Counted from the stretch's first letter, positions 9,417 through 17,781 are shown. The stretch is 64,000 nt of DNA from Micromonospora sp. NBC_00421 (GCF_036017915.1 NZ_CP107929.1:2635501-2699500), one strand, 5' to 3'. The notes: a model not told the origin generated them from the letters alone. A program made the numbers and translations.

Positions 9417-10238
9417 GTGACGCAGGAGAGTCGGCTGGGCGGGGTCGGGTTGACCCTGGCCTACGAGCGGCGGGTGGTTGCCCGGGACCTGTCGGTGGCC
9501 GTACCCGACCGGTCGTTCACGGTGGTGATCGGACCCAACGCCTGCGGCAAGTCCACCCTGCTGCGCGCCCTGGCCCGGACGCTGCGACCGGCCGCCGGCA
9601 CGGTGCTGCTCGACGGTCGGGACATCCACTCGGTGCGGTCCCGGGAGGTGGCCCGTACCCTCGGGCTGCTGCCGCAGTCGTCGGTCGCGCCGGAGGGCAT
9701 CACGGTGGCCGACCTGGTCGCCCGGGGCCGCTACCCGCACCAGGGGCTGCTGCGGCAGTGGTCGACCGAGGACGAGCGGGTGGTCACCGAGGCGATGGCC
9801 GCCACCGGCGTCGGTGAACTGGCCGGGCGGCCCGTCGACGAACTCTCCGGCGGGCAGCGGCAGCGGGTCTGGATCGCGATGGCGCTGGCCCAGCAGACCT
9901 CCCTGCTGCTGCTCGACGAACCCACCACCTACCTGGACGTCGCGCACCAGATCGAAGTGCTCGACCTGTGCGCCCGGCTGCACGAGGAGCAGGGCAGAAC
10001 CCTGGTCGCGGTGCTGCACGACCTGCACCACGCCGCCCGGTACGCCACCCACCTGATCGCCATGCGCGACGGTCGGGTGGTGGCCCAGGGCGACCCGCGC
10101 GAGGTGGTCACCGCCGCCCTCGTCGAGGAGGTGTTCGGGCTGCCCTGCCGGATCGTCGAGGACCCGGAGACCGGCACCCCGCTGGTCGTGCCCCGGGCCC
10201 GGCGCAGGAGTCAGTCCGGGCCGGTGACCGCGGGGTAG
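9417..10238 (+). CDS. Siderophore ABC transporter ATP-binding protein
   Basis: Cytoplasmic ATPase of the importer, 273 residues. Walker A is GPNACGKST (about 39-47, Lys45), the signature is LSGGQRQRVW, Walker B is LLLLDEPTTYLD, and the H-loop lies in AVLHDLHHAARYA. The start is GTG 9417, six bases after GAGGAG; a second GTG at 9414 is possible. The last 28 bp overlap, tail to tail, the gene of the GerMN lipoprotein on the other strand. Confidence 0.95.
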   Translation: MTQESRLGGVGLTLAYERRVVARDLSVAVPDRSFTVVIGPNACGKSTLLRALARTLRPAAGTVLLDGRDIHSVRSREVARTLGLLPQSSVAPEGITVADLVARGRYPHQGLLRQWSTEDERVVTEAMAATGVGELAGRPVDELSGGQRQRVWIAMALAQQTSLLLLDEPTTYLDVAHQIEVLDLCARLHEEQGRTLVAVLHDLHHAARYATHLIAMRDGRVVAQGDPREVVTAALVEEVFGLPCRIVEDPETGTPLVVPRARRRSQSGPVTAG

Positions 10239-10870
10239 TCGGCGGCGGTCAACGGGCCGGACGACAGCGAGCCGTCGGCCCGGGGCACCTCCAGCGGTCG
10301 GCCGCGCAGCAGGAACGACACCCCGGAGACGTCGGAGCGGCCGTCCAGGGTGCAGACGATCTGCCCGTACGCCAGCACCTCGTCGCTGCGGCCGGACTCC
10401 TCCCCCAGCGGCTCCACCTCCACCTGGGCCCGTCCGTCGACCAGCCGGGCACCCAGCACGTGCACCGCGCCGGGCAGGGCGGTGCCGAACCCGGCCGCCC
10501 GTTCGGCCCGGGTCGGCCCGGCCAGCAGGCGGCGTAGCTGCCCGTCCACCCCACCGACGGCGTCGACCTGCCGGACGGTACGGGCCAAGCGGCCGTCGCG
10601 GACCAGGCAGAACGCCTGTCCCACCCGGCCCGGGGCACTACTTGCGGCCGGGGCGGCCGGCGGCCCGAACGGCGGCTCGACGGCCCTGGGCCGCTCGTCG
10701 ACGGGCACCCCGCACCCGGCGACCACCAGCACCGCCACCACCGGCAGCAGCACCCACCACCACCCCGCCGGAGACTGCCGCCGGCTCCCGGCCGGAGAAG
10801 GCATCCACCGGCTCCCGGCCCAAGGCCGCATCCACCGGCTCCCGGCCCTGGGCGGCAGGTGGCCGGTCAC
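10211..10870 (-). CDS. GerMN-domain lipoprotein of a two-component operon
   Basis: Predicted exported lipoprotein of 219 residues. The lipobox is VLVVAGC after one hydrophobic helix, and the rest fits a GerMN domain (VDGQLRRLLAGPTRAE, GAVHVLGARLVDGRAQVEV, then GVSFLLRGRPLEVPRADGSL). GTG 10870 is chosen because it overlaps the kinase stop as GTGA. The cytoplasmic leader then contains a three-fold AGSR-type repeat encoded by direct repeats near 10800-10850. The order regulator-kinase-lipoprotein parallels mtrA-mtrB-lpqB and afsQ1-Q2-Q3, though this protein is far shorter than LpqB. A role in modulating the kinase is inferred. Confidence 0.85.
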   Translation of the reverse strand: MTGHLPPRAGSRWMRPWAGSRWMPSPAGSRRQSPAGWWWVLLPVVAVLVVAGCGVPVDERPRAVEPPFGPPAAPAASSAPGRVGQAFCLVRDGRLARTVRQVDAVGGVDGQLRRLLAGPTRAERAAGFGTALPGAVHVLGARLVDGRAQVEVEPLGEESGRSDEVLAYGQIVCTLDGRSDVSGVSFLLRGRPLEVPRADGSLSSGPLTAADYPAVTGPD

Positions 10871-12222
10871 GGTCGGCTCCCCGGCAGTTCCACCCGGAAC
10901 CGGGCGCCGCCGCCGGGCCGGTCGCCGACCGAGGCCCGGCCGCCGTGCGCGGCGGCGTGCTGGGCGACCAGCGCCAACCCCAGGCCGGTGCCGTCCCCAC
11001 CGGCCCGGTCGTGGGCCGCCCGGCCCCGGACGAACCGGTCGAAGACCACTTCCCGGTCGGCCACCGGCACCCCGGGGCCCTCGTCGTCGACCTCCACCAC
11101 CCCGATTCCGTCGGAGAGCCACAGCCGCACCGCGACCGGGCCGCCGCCGTAGCGGACCGCGTTGTCCAGCAGGTTGACAAGCAACTGCGCGACACGTCTC
11201 GGGTCCACCGACCAGTCCCCCGGCCGGGGCGGGCCGGTGACGACAAGCGACTCGGGCAGCCCCCGCCCCCGGCACACCCCCTGGGCCAGCGCGACCACGT
11301 CGACGGACTCCCGCTGCACCGGCCGGTCGCTGCGGGCCAGCTCGATCAGGTCGTTGACCAGCTGCTGGAACCGGGTGATCTCCTCGCTGACCAGGCCGGC
11401 GGCGGTGGCCGTACGGTCGTCCAGGCTGTCCCGCCGCCGGGACAGCACGCTCGCCGCCGCCGAGAGCGTCTGCAACGGTGAGCGCAGCTCGTGGGCGACG
11501 TCGGCGGCGAACCGGCGGTCCCGTTCGATCCGCACCGCCACCTGGTCGGCCATCCGGTTGAAGGAGGTGGAGAGCCGGGCCAGGTCCGGGTCGGTGCCGG
11601 GGGCGAGCCGGGCGGTGACGTCCCCGGCCGCGATCTTCTCGGCGGCGTCGGCCACCGCCGTCAACGGGCGCAGCCCGTGCCGGGTGGCGTACCAGCCCAG
11701 TGCCGCGCCGGAGCCGGCCACCGTGACCGCCACCACGGTCAGCGCCAACGCCAGCACCTGGAACGTCTGCTCCAACTCCCGCAGCGAGGTGATCTCGTAG
11801 TAGCCTGTCGAGTCGGCCAACGGCACCCCGACCAGCAGCGCGGGCTGCCCGTCGACCCGGACCCGCTGCACCCCCGGCTCGCCGTCGGCGACCATCGCCA
11901 TCAGCCCGGCCGGCACCGCGCCGGACGGACCCTCGTCGGCGGTCCGGGCGTACCAGCGGCCGTCGCGGTGCACGAGCGCCCGGCGGCTGCCGCCGGTGTC
12001 CAGGGTGCGCAGCACCTCGTAGACGTCCGGGGCGTCGGTGTCCAGGCCGGCCCGGACCACCGCCGCGTCGAAGTACGCCGCCCGCAGCGCGGTCCGCTCC
12101 CGCTCGTCGAGCAGCGAGCGACGCACCAGCTCGTACGAGATCAACGCCATCAGCGCCGACAGCAGCAGCGCGCCGATCGCGAAGGCGGCGGTGACCCGGG
12201 CCCGCAGGCCGAGCCGCCTCAT
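10867..12222 (-). CDS. Sensor histidine kinase, HAMP-HisKA-HATPase
   Basis: Membrane sensor of 451 residues. A first helix lies at about 10-30, an extracytoplasmic sensor at about 31-152, and a second helix at about 153-178. HAMP follows (GLRPLTAVADAAEKIAAGDV). The phospho-acceptor is His244 in DVAHELRSP, and the ATPase motifs are NLLDNAVRYGG (N box), VDDEGPGVP and GDGTGLGLALV. It should phosphorylate the regulator encoded 13 bp upstream. The downstream lipoprotein gene overlaps its stop, so a three-gene operon is likely. Confidence 0.95.
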   Translation of the reverse strand: MRRLGLRARVTAAFAIGALLLSALMALISYELVRRSLLDERERTALRAAYFDAAVVRAGLDTDAPDVYEVLRTLDTGGSRRALVHRDGRWYARTADEGPSGAVPAGLMAMVADGEPGVQRVRVDGQPALLVGVPLADSTGYYEITSLRELEQTFQVLALALTVVAVTVAGSGAALGWYATRHGLRPLTAVADAAEKIAAGDVTARLAPGTDPDLARLSTSFNRMADQVAVRIERDRRFAADVAHELRSPLQTLSAAASVLSRRRDSLDDRTATAAGLVSEEITRFQQLVNDLIELARSDRPVQRESVDVVALAQGVCRGRGLPESLVVTGPPRPGDWSVDPRRVAQLLVNLLDNAVRYGGGPVAVRLWLSDGIGVVEVDDEGPGVPVADREVVFDRFVRGRAAHDRAGGDGTGLGLALVAQHAAAHGGRASVGDRPGGGARFRVELPGSRP

Positions 12223-12235
12223 GCTCCGAGCCGTC

Positions 12236-12922
12236 TCATCGTTGCAGTTTGTAGCCGAGGCCCCGCAGGGTGACCAGGTGCCGGGGATTGGCCGGATCGG
12301 CCTCGATCTTCTGCCGCAGCCGCCCCACGTGCACGTCTACCAGCCGCTCGTCGCCGGTCTCGTAACCCCACACCCGGCTGAGCAGCTGCTGGCGGGACAG
12401 CACCCGGCCGGCGTGCTCGGCCAGCTCGCAGAGCAACCGGAACTCGGTCCGGGTCACCGGCACGGTCTGCCCGGCCCGGCGCACCTCACCGGCCTCCGGG
12501 CTGATCTCCAGCGGGCCGAAGGCCAGCACCGGCACCACCGCCGAGGTCACCGACGAGGCCGTACGGCCCCGGCGGCGCAGCGCCCGCAACCGGGCCGACA
12601 GCTCCTTGATCGCTACCGGCTTGACCAGGTAGTCGTCCGCGCCCGCCTCCAGCGCGGCGACGATGTCGTGGGTGTCGTCCCGGGCGCTGACCACCACGAT
12701 CGGCACGTCGTCGTCGCGGCGAAGCTGCCGGATGCACTCGAAACCGTCCAGACCGGGCAGCATCAGGTCCACCAGCACGTAGTCGGCGGCCTCCTGCCGC
12801 TGCGCCCGCAACCCCTCCTCCGCGGTGGCCGCCCCGCGCGCCAGGTAGCCCTCGTCCTCCAGGGCCAGCAGCAGCGCCAGACGGATCCGGTCGTCGTCCT
12901 CGATCACCAGTACGCCCGTCAT
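12236..12922 (-). CDS. OmpR/MtrA-type response regulator
   Basis: DNA-binding response regulator of 228 residues. The receiver has EDDD (8-11), the phospho-acceptor Asp52 (VDLMLPG) and the Lys of DDYLVKP. The C-terminal winged helix includes TRTEFRLLCELAEHAGRVLSRQQLLSRVWGY and RLRQKIE. The start at ATG 12922 gives the usual family length; the frame is open further upstream, and no strong ribosome site is visible, so the mRNA may be leaderless. It is first in the operon with the kinase and GerMN lipoprotein. Confidence 0.94.
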   Translation of the reverse strand: MTGVLVIEDDDRIRLALLLALEDEGYLARGAATAEEGLRAQRQEAADYVLVDLMLPGLDGFECIRQLRRDDDVPIVVVSARDDTHDIVAALEAGADDYLVKPVAIKELSARLRALRRRGRTASSVTSAVVPVLAFGPLEISPEAGEVRRAGQTVPVTRTEFRLLCELAEHAGRVLSRQQLLSRVWGYETGDERLVDVHVGRLRQKIEADPANPRHLVTLRGLGYKLQR

Positions 12923-13071
12923 CGGGAGATCGTGCCCGGTGCACGCCGACGATGACGAACCGGCCGCGGGGTACGCGGGATTTGTCACGCAACTGACATA
13001 CGTCCGCGCGGCACCCGCCAACCTCGACGCACAGGCTGGGGACCGGACAGCGAACCGGAAGGAGGCCGATC

Positions 13072-13470
13072 GTGGGAGCGTCCCGCCCGGAGTGCACCGT
13101 ACCGCTTGTGGAGGTGTGCGTCACCGACGACCTGGACCTGGCCGCGCTGGCCCGGTCCAGGGAGGTCTTCGACCGGCTGGTCGGGCTGCGCCCGGAACAC
13201 GTGGTGGTCGACCTCTCACAGTGCCGGCACCTCGACGCCGCCGCCGTCGGGCTGCTGCTCGACGTGCACCGGCACCTGGCCCGCCACGGCGGCGTGCTGA
13301 CCCTGCGGGATCCCAGCCCCCGGGCGTTGCGCGTGCTGAGTGCCGCCCGGGTGTCCCGGGTGCTGCCCATGGTCACCACCCCACGGGCCCTGCCGGTGGA
13401 CGGCGGGCTGGTCCCGTCCGTCGTCCACCGGCAGCCAGCCCCGCCCCGGGTTCCGGAGCACAGCCGATGA
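13072..13470 (+). CDS. STAS-domain protein (anti-sigma factor antagonist type)
   Basis: A 132-residue cytosolic protein with a STAS fold: DHVVVDLSQ-type strand (HVVVDLSQCRHLDAAAVGLL) and the following helix. Classical antagonists have a phosphorylatable Ser in the D-S-T/S loop; here the loop reads CRHLDAAAVG, so the usual serine is absent. This could be a non-phosphorylated or divergent antagonist. The start is GTG 13072 behind GGAAGGAGG. It overlaps the next gene by ATGA and is divergent from the two-component operon. Confidence 0.82.
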   Translation: MGASRPECTVPLVEVCVTDDLDLAALARSREVFDRLVGLRPEHVVVDLSQCRHLDAAAVGLLLDVHRHLARHGGVLTLRDPSPRALRVLSAARVSRVLPMVTTPRALPVDGGLVPSVVHRQPAPPRVPEHSR

Positions 13471-13736
13471 GCGTGCCCGGCATCCTCGTCGCCGTCGTCG
13501 TCGGGCTCGTGATCGGCGCGTTGGGCCGGCTCGTCGTCCCCGGCCGCACCCAGGTCCCGCTCTGGCTCACCCTCGCCGTCGGCCTGGTCGCCGCGCTACT
13601 CGGCACCATCCTGAGCCGGCTGGTCGGCATCGACAGCGACGGCTACACCCTGCGGCAGCTGATCGTGCAGGTCGGCCTGGCCGGGGTCGCCGTGGCACTT
13701 GTCGTCGGCACCGCCGGTGGCCGTACCGAGCCCTGA
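13467..13736 (+). CDS. Small membrane protein, GlsB/YeaQ/YmgE-like
   Basis: An 89-residue protein with three hydrophobic segments: the N-terminal helix (ILVAVVVGLVIGALGRLVVPG), WLTLAVGLVAALLGTIL and VGLAGVAVALVVGTA. The GxxxGxxxRLVVPG pattern at the end of helix 1 is typical of GlsB/YeaQ/YmgE (transglycosylase-associated) proteins, which are stress-linked but biochemically undefined. Its start overlaps the STAS stop, so it is translated with it. Confidence 0.8.
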   Translation: MSVPGILVAVVVGLVIGALGRLVVPGRTQVPLWLTLAVGLVAALLGTILSRLVGIDSDGYTLRQLIVQVGLAGVAVALVVGTAGGRTEP

Positions 13737-13842
13737 CCCACCGGATCCGGCAGTGGCCCGGCGCGCGGGGAGTCCGGTCGACCACCGCGCGTCGGGCCAC
13801 GACCGCCGGAGAGCCGGCCTCGACCCCTGGAGGAGGAGACCG

Positions 13843-14448
13843 ATGACCGTCGTACCGGACGACCCGCTGATGACGCTGATCTGCGACAGCTGCGGGACGG
13901 TGACGAGCGGCCCGGCCCGCGTCCTGCCCGACGCCGAGGTGGTCTGGACGTTCGTCGCCGAACAGGGCTGGACCGGTTCGCCGTTCGCCACCGGCCCGCA
14001 CCGCTGCCCCCGCTGCGAACTGGTCCCCTCGCCGGCCCCGGCGGCCCGCACGCCACGCCGCGCCGACCCGCTCGGCGTGCTCGGCGTCGAACACCTGGAC
14101 GACGTGGTGATCGTCACCGCCGCCGGTGACCTGGACATCGCCACCGGCGAGGACCTGCACGGGACGCTGGCGGAGGCGGTCGACGCCGACCGGCACGTGG
14201 TGGTCGACCTGGCCCGGGTCCACCTGATCGACTCCACCGCGCTCGGGGTGCTGGTCCGGGCCCGACAGGACACCAGGCAACGCGGCCGGCGGCTCAGCCT
14301 CGCCGGCCCGTCCCGGTTCGTCCGCACCGTGCTGCACACCATGCGGCTGGACCGGGTCTTCCCGGTCTTCGACACCCGCCGGGACGCGGTGGACTGGTCC
14401 CGGTCCACCCCGACCGACCGGCCCCGGGAGAGGAGCACGGCATGGTGA
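13843..14448 (+). CDS. Zinc-ribbon-like plus STAS domain protein
   Basis: A 201-residue protein. Residues about 8-62 hold two CxxC pairs (LICDSCGT and HRCPRCEL), suggesting a small zinc ribbon. Residues about 80-180 form a STAS domain with the canonical loop LARVHLIDSTALGVLV, which retains the Ser expected to be phosphorylated in anti-anti-sigma factors. The start ATG 13843 follows GGAGGAGGAG. It overlaps the BON gene by 7 bp. The ribbon-STAS combination suggests a partner-switching protein that also senses metal or redox; this is inference. Confidence 0.8.
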   Translation: MTVVPDDPLMTLICDSCGTVTSGPARVLPDAEVVWTFVAEQGWTGSPFATGPHRCPRCELVPSPAPAARTPRRADPLGVLGVEHLDDVVIVTAAGDLDIATGEDLHGTLAEAVDADRHVVVDLARVHLIDSTALGVLVRARQDTRQRGRRLSLAGPSRFVRTVLHTMRLDRVFPVFDTRRDAVDWSRSTPTDRPRERSTAW

Positions 14449-14729
14449 TGCCGTGGCCGCTGCCCGACGACAACTGGTTCCGGCCGGAGCCCGAACCACC
14501 CGGGCCGCCCGGTGACGACGTGCGGCTGGCCGCCGAGGTGGCGTACCGGATCGTCGGCGGGATCGGGGTGCGCGCCCGGCGGATCACGGTCACCGTGCAG
14601 AACCGGGTGGCGATCCTCGGGGGCGTCGTCCCCGACGTCGACACCCGGCAGCTCGCCGGCCAGGTCGCCTGGCAGGTGCCGGGTGTGGTCGACGTCTGCA
14701 ACGCGCTGCGGCTGTCGGCGAAACGCTGA
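14442..14729 (+). CDS. BON-domain protein
   Basis: A 95-residue protein. After a Pro-rich start it has one BON domain (residues about 28-92: VRLAAEVAYRIVGG, ITVTVQNRVAILGGVVPD, VAWQVPGVVDVCNAL). BON domains bind phospholipid or act as adaptors in envelope stress. No signal peptide is visible. It is the last gene of the STAS/GlsB/STAS/BON operon and ends within the arm of a hairpin that can terminate transcription. Confidence 0.85.
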   Translation: MVMPWPLPDDNWFRPEPEPPGPPGDDVRLAAEVAYRIVGGIGVRARRITVTVQNRVAILGGVVPDVDTRQLAGQVAWQVPGVVDVCNALRLSAKR

Positions 14730-14756
14730 CCGCCCCGCTGCCGGCGGGCGGTCAGC
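14725..14756 (+). terminator. Hairpin terminator after the STAS-BON operon
   Basis: Perfect 11-bp inverted repeat GCTGACCGCCC / GGGCGGTCAGC with a 10-nt loop, beginning at the BON stop codon. There is no U-tract, which is usual for terminators in very GC-rich actinomycetes. Confidence 0.6.
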
Positions 14757-14767
14757 GGGCGGTCGGC

Positions 14768-14833
14768 GTCAGCGCGGGGCCGGGGTCAGCGCGGGGCCGG
14801 GGTCAGCGCGGGGCCGGGGTCAGCGCGGGGCCG
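14768..14833. repeat. 17-bp tandem repeat, 3.9 copies
   Basis: Unit GTCAGCGCGGGGCCGGG occurs at 14768, 14785 and 14802, with a fourth partial copy from 14819. It spans the stop codon and last codons of the sulfatase gene, so copy-number change would alter the sequence downstream and possibly the C-terminus. Confidence 0.9.
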
Positions 14834-16835
14834 CCACGTGGGTCGGCGGTTGCGGACCGAACGCGGTGAGGAACCGGTCCCGGAAGGTGTCCATCCGCCA
14901 CACCGGCGCGTCCGCCCCGGGGCGCAGCCCTTCCTGCCAGCCCCAGCCGGCCACCCGGGCGAGCACCGCCGGGTCGCGGGCGACCACGGTGATCGGCACG
15001 TCCCGGCTGGCGTCCGGGCCGGTGACCAGCGGGGACGGTTGGTGGTCGCCGAGGAAGACCAGCACCAGGTCGTCGTCGCCGTACGTCTGGACGTAGGAGA
15101 TCAGGCTGTTCAGCGAGTACTCGATCGCGCGGCGGTAACCGGTGCGCACCTCGGTGGTGCTCCGCCCCACCACGTCCTTGGGGTTGAACGCCACCGACGT
15201 CGGCCGGCGGTAGATCGACCCGTCGCCGACGTGCTCCCAGTCGAGCATCCGGGGGATCGCCGCCCACGGGGAGTGGCTGGAGATCAGCGGGATCTCCGCC
15301 ATGATCGGCGCGCGGTCCGGGGCGCTCCGTTCCCGGCGCTGGAAGGTCGACAGGGTGTACTGGTCGGGCATCGGCGCATAGCTGAACTGCGGTCCACGGT
15401 AGTCCAGTCCCGCCGCGTCGTGGTAGCGGTCGTAGCCGAAGAACGCCCCCTCCGGCCAGGGCGAGGTGGCCGCCGGCATCACCGCGACGGTCTCCCAGCC
15501 GGCCCGCCGGAACGCCCCGTTGAGGGTGAGCCGGTCGCTGGCCAGCAGGCTGTCGTGCCGTTGCTGGTTGTCGATCCACAGGCCGGACAGCAGCGTGTCG
15601 TGGGCCAGCCAGCTCCCCCCGCCGAAGGTGGGTGAGGTCAGGAAGCCGCTGCGGGCGGTGAAGCCGGCGGCGGCCAGGCGGCGGGTGCCGCCGTCGAGCA
15701 CCGCGCCGACCTGACCGGCGAACTCCGGGTCCTCGACCGCGTCCCGGCCGTAGCTCTCCACGAAGGCCAGCACCACGTCCTTGCCGCGCAGCGCGGTGAG
15801 CAACTGGTCGCCGGGAGTGTCGCGGAAAGCGTCCCGGGTGACCTGGGCGGCGAACTCCCGCCGGTCCCGCAGCCCCGCGCCGACCTGGCCGACGTGCTGC
15901 CCCACCAGGGTCGCCGTGCCGGAGTCGGCGACCGGCACGCCGAGCGTCGCGGCGGCCACCCAGAGAGCGGTCAGGCCGGCGACCACCCGTACGGCGGCCC
16001 GGCGGTGCCCGGTCGCCTCCCGGGTCAGCCGCAGCACCGACCGGGTGGTCAGCACCAGCAGCGCCACCACCAGGGCAACCAGCCCCACGGCGGCGGCGAC
16101 CGCGCCGCCGGTGCCCACCGAGTCGGTCACGAAGGCGTACCCGTCGTCCAGCAGCACCCAGTCGAGGACCAGGTCGAACGGGCGGGCCAGGCTGGCCGAC
16201 ATGCCCAGGTCGAGCACCTTGACGATGGCGACCAGCCCCAGCGCCGCCCCGACCGGCACCGCGACCAGCCGACGCGCCCGGCCGGGCAGCGCCAGCAGCA
16301 GGCCGGCGGCGATCAGCCCCTCGATCGGTACGCGCAGGAACGCCATCGGGGTGAGCTGGTCGAACCGGTCCGGTGCGGTAAGCACCGCCAGGATCAGCAG
16401 TCCGGCGAGCACGGTGGTCACCCGGCCCGCGACCGTGCGCCACCGCCCCCGCCCGGCCGTCACCGACACGGCCTCGCCCGTCGGAGTCGGCGCGTCGCCG
16501 GCGGGCTCGGCGGTCAGACCCGGGCCAGTGGCATCGGCGGTCGGAGCCGGGCCGGCGGGCTCGGTGGCGGTCGGAGCCGGGCCGGCGGGCTCGGTGGCGG
16601 TCGGAGCCGGGCCGGCGGGCTCGGTGGCGGTCGGAGCCGGGCCGGCGGGCTCGGTGGCGGTCGGAGCCGGGCCGGCGGGCTCGGTGGTCGGAGCCGGCGC
16701 GTCGTCCACCGTGGGCTCGGTGGCCGGGGGCGGCCCGTCGCCGGCGGGGTCGGCCCTCGGGTCGGGCCGGCCGGCCGGGGCGGCGGGCTCGCCGGCCGAC
16801 GTGCTCCGGTGACGCAGACGTGACAACAACGACAC
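14820..16835 (-). CDS. LTA-synthase-like membrane sulfatase (alkaline-phosphatase fold)
   Basis: A 671-residue protein. The N-terminal 115 residues are Pro/Ala/Thr-rich, with about five copies of a ten-residue EPAGPAPTAT repeat. About five membrane helices follow. The C-terminal half is an extracytoplasmic sulfatase/phosphoglycerol-transferase domain (VVLAFVESYGRDAVED, SGFLTSPTFGGGSWLAHDTL, SYVQTYGDDDLVLVFLGDHQ). In the family the nucleophile is Thr/Ser in the segment after the GFLTSPT-like motif. The start is GTG 16835 after AGGAAGGA. It follows the CDP-alcohol transferase gene, which suggests a role in polyol- or glycerol-phosphate surface chemistry. Confidence 0.85.
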   Translation of the reverse strand: MSLLSRLRHRSTSAGEPAAPAGRPDPRADPAGDGPPPATEPTVDDAPAPTTEPAGPAPTATEPAGPAPTATEPAGPAPTATEPAGPAPTATEPAGPAPTADATGPGLTAEPAGDAPTPTGEAVSVTAGRGRWRTVAGRVTTVLAGLLILAVLTAPDRFDQLTPMAFLRVPIEGLIAAGLLLALPGRARRLVAVPVGAALGLVAIVKVLDLGMSASLARPFDLVLDWVLLDDGYAFVTDSVGTGGAVAAAVGLVALVVALLVLTTRSVLRLTREATGHRRAAVRVVAGLTALWVAAATLGVPVADSGTATLVGQHVGQVGAGLRDRREFAAQVTRDAFRDTPGDQLLTALRGKDVVLAFVESYGRDAVEDPEFAGQVGAVLDGGTRRLAAAGFTARSGFLTSPTFGGGSWLAHDTLLSGLWIDNQQRHDSLLASDRLTLNGAFRRAGWETVAVMPAATSPWPEGAFFGYDRYHDAAGLDYRGPQFSYAPMPDQYTLSTFQRRERSAPDRAPIMAEIPLISSHSPWAAIPRMLDWEHVGDGSIYRRPTSVAFNPKDVVGRSTTEVRTGYRRAIEYSLNSLISYVQTYGDDDLVLVFLGDHQPSPLVTGPDASRDVPITVVARDPAVLARVAGWGWQEGLRPGADAPVWRMDTFRDRFLTAFGPQPPTHVAAPR
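16534..16700. repeat. 30-bp in-frame tandem repeat in the sulfatase gene
   Basis: Four identical 30-bp units run from 16561 to 16680, flanked by partial copies. Each unit encodes ten residues (EPAGPAPTAT on the minus strand). The identity of the units argues for recent slippage or unequal exchange. Confidence 0.95.
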
Positions 16836-16864
16836 TCCGAATGGTCCTTCCTGGGGAGGGTCCC

Positions 16865-16938
16865 GGCGGTGCGGCCGGCCGGGTCGGCGGTGCGGCCGGC
16901 CGGGTCGGCGGTGCGGCCGGCCGGGTCGGCGGTGCGGC
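16865..16938. repeat. 21-bp tandem repeat between lipid-surface genes
   Basis: Three identical 21-bp units (core GGCGGTGCGGCCGGCCGGGT) start at 16865, 16886 and 16907, and a partial fourth ends immediately before the CDP-alcohol transferase stop codon. Each unit contains the palindrome GGCCGGCC. The array fills most of the 103-bp gap to the sulfatase start. Confidence 0.92.
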
Positions 16939-17781
16939 TCAGACCGGTTGGTGGGCGACGAACGGCCGGTCGGCGACGGCCTCGACCCGGGGACGTACCG
17001 ACGATACGGGCGGCAGCGCCGCGACCGACGACACAGACGGCAGCGCCGCGACCGACGACACCCGTGGGACGGGGATCGACGTGGCAGGGCGGGCGGGCCG
17101 GTGCCACCAGAGCCAGCCGACGTCGTGGCCGAACGACTCGACCAGCAGCGCCAACGCCACCGCGGCCAGCACGGCGGTCACCGGCCGGGCCAGCACGTCG
17201 GCGGCGACCACGAGCAGCAGGACGCCCTGCGCGGCGGCGACCACCTTGCGCCAGTAACGCGGCGGCAGGCTCCCCCGTAGCCAGGGCAGCAACCCACCGG
17301 CGACGACGAAGGCGTACCGCAGACCGCCGATCGCGAGCACCCACGGCCCCACCGCCGGTGCCACCTGGACGCTGAGCACCAGGATGAGGAACGCGTCGAC
17401 CTCCATGTCGAAGCGGGCGCCGAGCGCGCTGACCGTGCCGGTGCGTCGGGCCACCCAGCCGTCCACCGCGTCCAGGGCGAGCGCCACCGCGGTCATCGGC
17501 ACCAGCACCCCCAGCGGGGCCGCGCCGTCGAGGTTGGCCACGACCAGGGCGGTCACCCCCCCGACCAGCACCCCCCGGGCCAACGTCACCTGGTCGGCCG
17601 GCCCGAGCCGGTCGACACCACGGCGGCGCAGGCCGCGCCGCAACGCCACACAGGTGACGACGCCGTACGCCAGGCCGGCCAGCCAACCGGCGACGTCGAG
17701 CCCGACGGTCGCGGCCAGCCCGACCAGCAGGACTGTCTGTACGGTCAGGCCGAGCACCGGACCGGTTCGAACCCTGGACAC
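16939..17781 (-). CDS. CDP-alcohol phosphatidyltransferase family protein
   Basis: Membrane enzyme of 280 residues that transfers a phosphatidyl (or similar) group from a CDP-linked donor to an alcohol. The family signature D-x2-D-G-x2-A-R-x8-G-x3-D-x3-D is complete (DAVDGWVARRTG then GARFDMEVD). About six helices are present. The start is GTG 17781, four bases after GGAGG. The C-terminal tail is not conserved-looking and contains two copies of a nine-residue VSSVAALPx repeat (27-bp DNA repeat at 17011 and 17038). It is probably co-transcribed with the downstream sulfatase. The acceptor alcohol is unknown. Confidence 0.9.
   Translation of the reverse strand: MSRVRTGPVLGLTVQTVLLVGLAATVGLDVAGWLAGLAYGVVTCVALRRGLRRRGVDRLGPADQVTLARGVLVGGVTALVVANLDGAAPLGVLVPMTAVALALDAVDGWVARRTGTVSALGARFDMEVDAFLILVLSVQVAPAVGPWVLAIGGLRYAFVVAGGLLPWLRGSLPPRYWRKVVAAAQGVLLLVVAADVLARPVTAVLAAVALALLVESFGHDVGWLWWHRPARPATSIPVPRVSSVAALPSVSSVAALPPVSSVRPRVEAVADRPFVAHQPV

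Noticed and set aside
13072..13470. Classical phosphorylatable anti-sigma antagonist
   Set aside because: The Ser expected in the conserved STAS loop is replaced by an Ala-rich segment, so only the STAS fold is claimed.
16534..16938. Possible CRISPR array
   Set aside because: The repeats are contiguous with no unique spacers, lie largely in a coding frame, and no cas genes are present.
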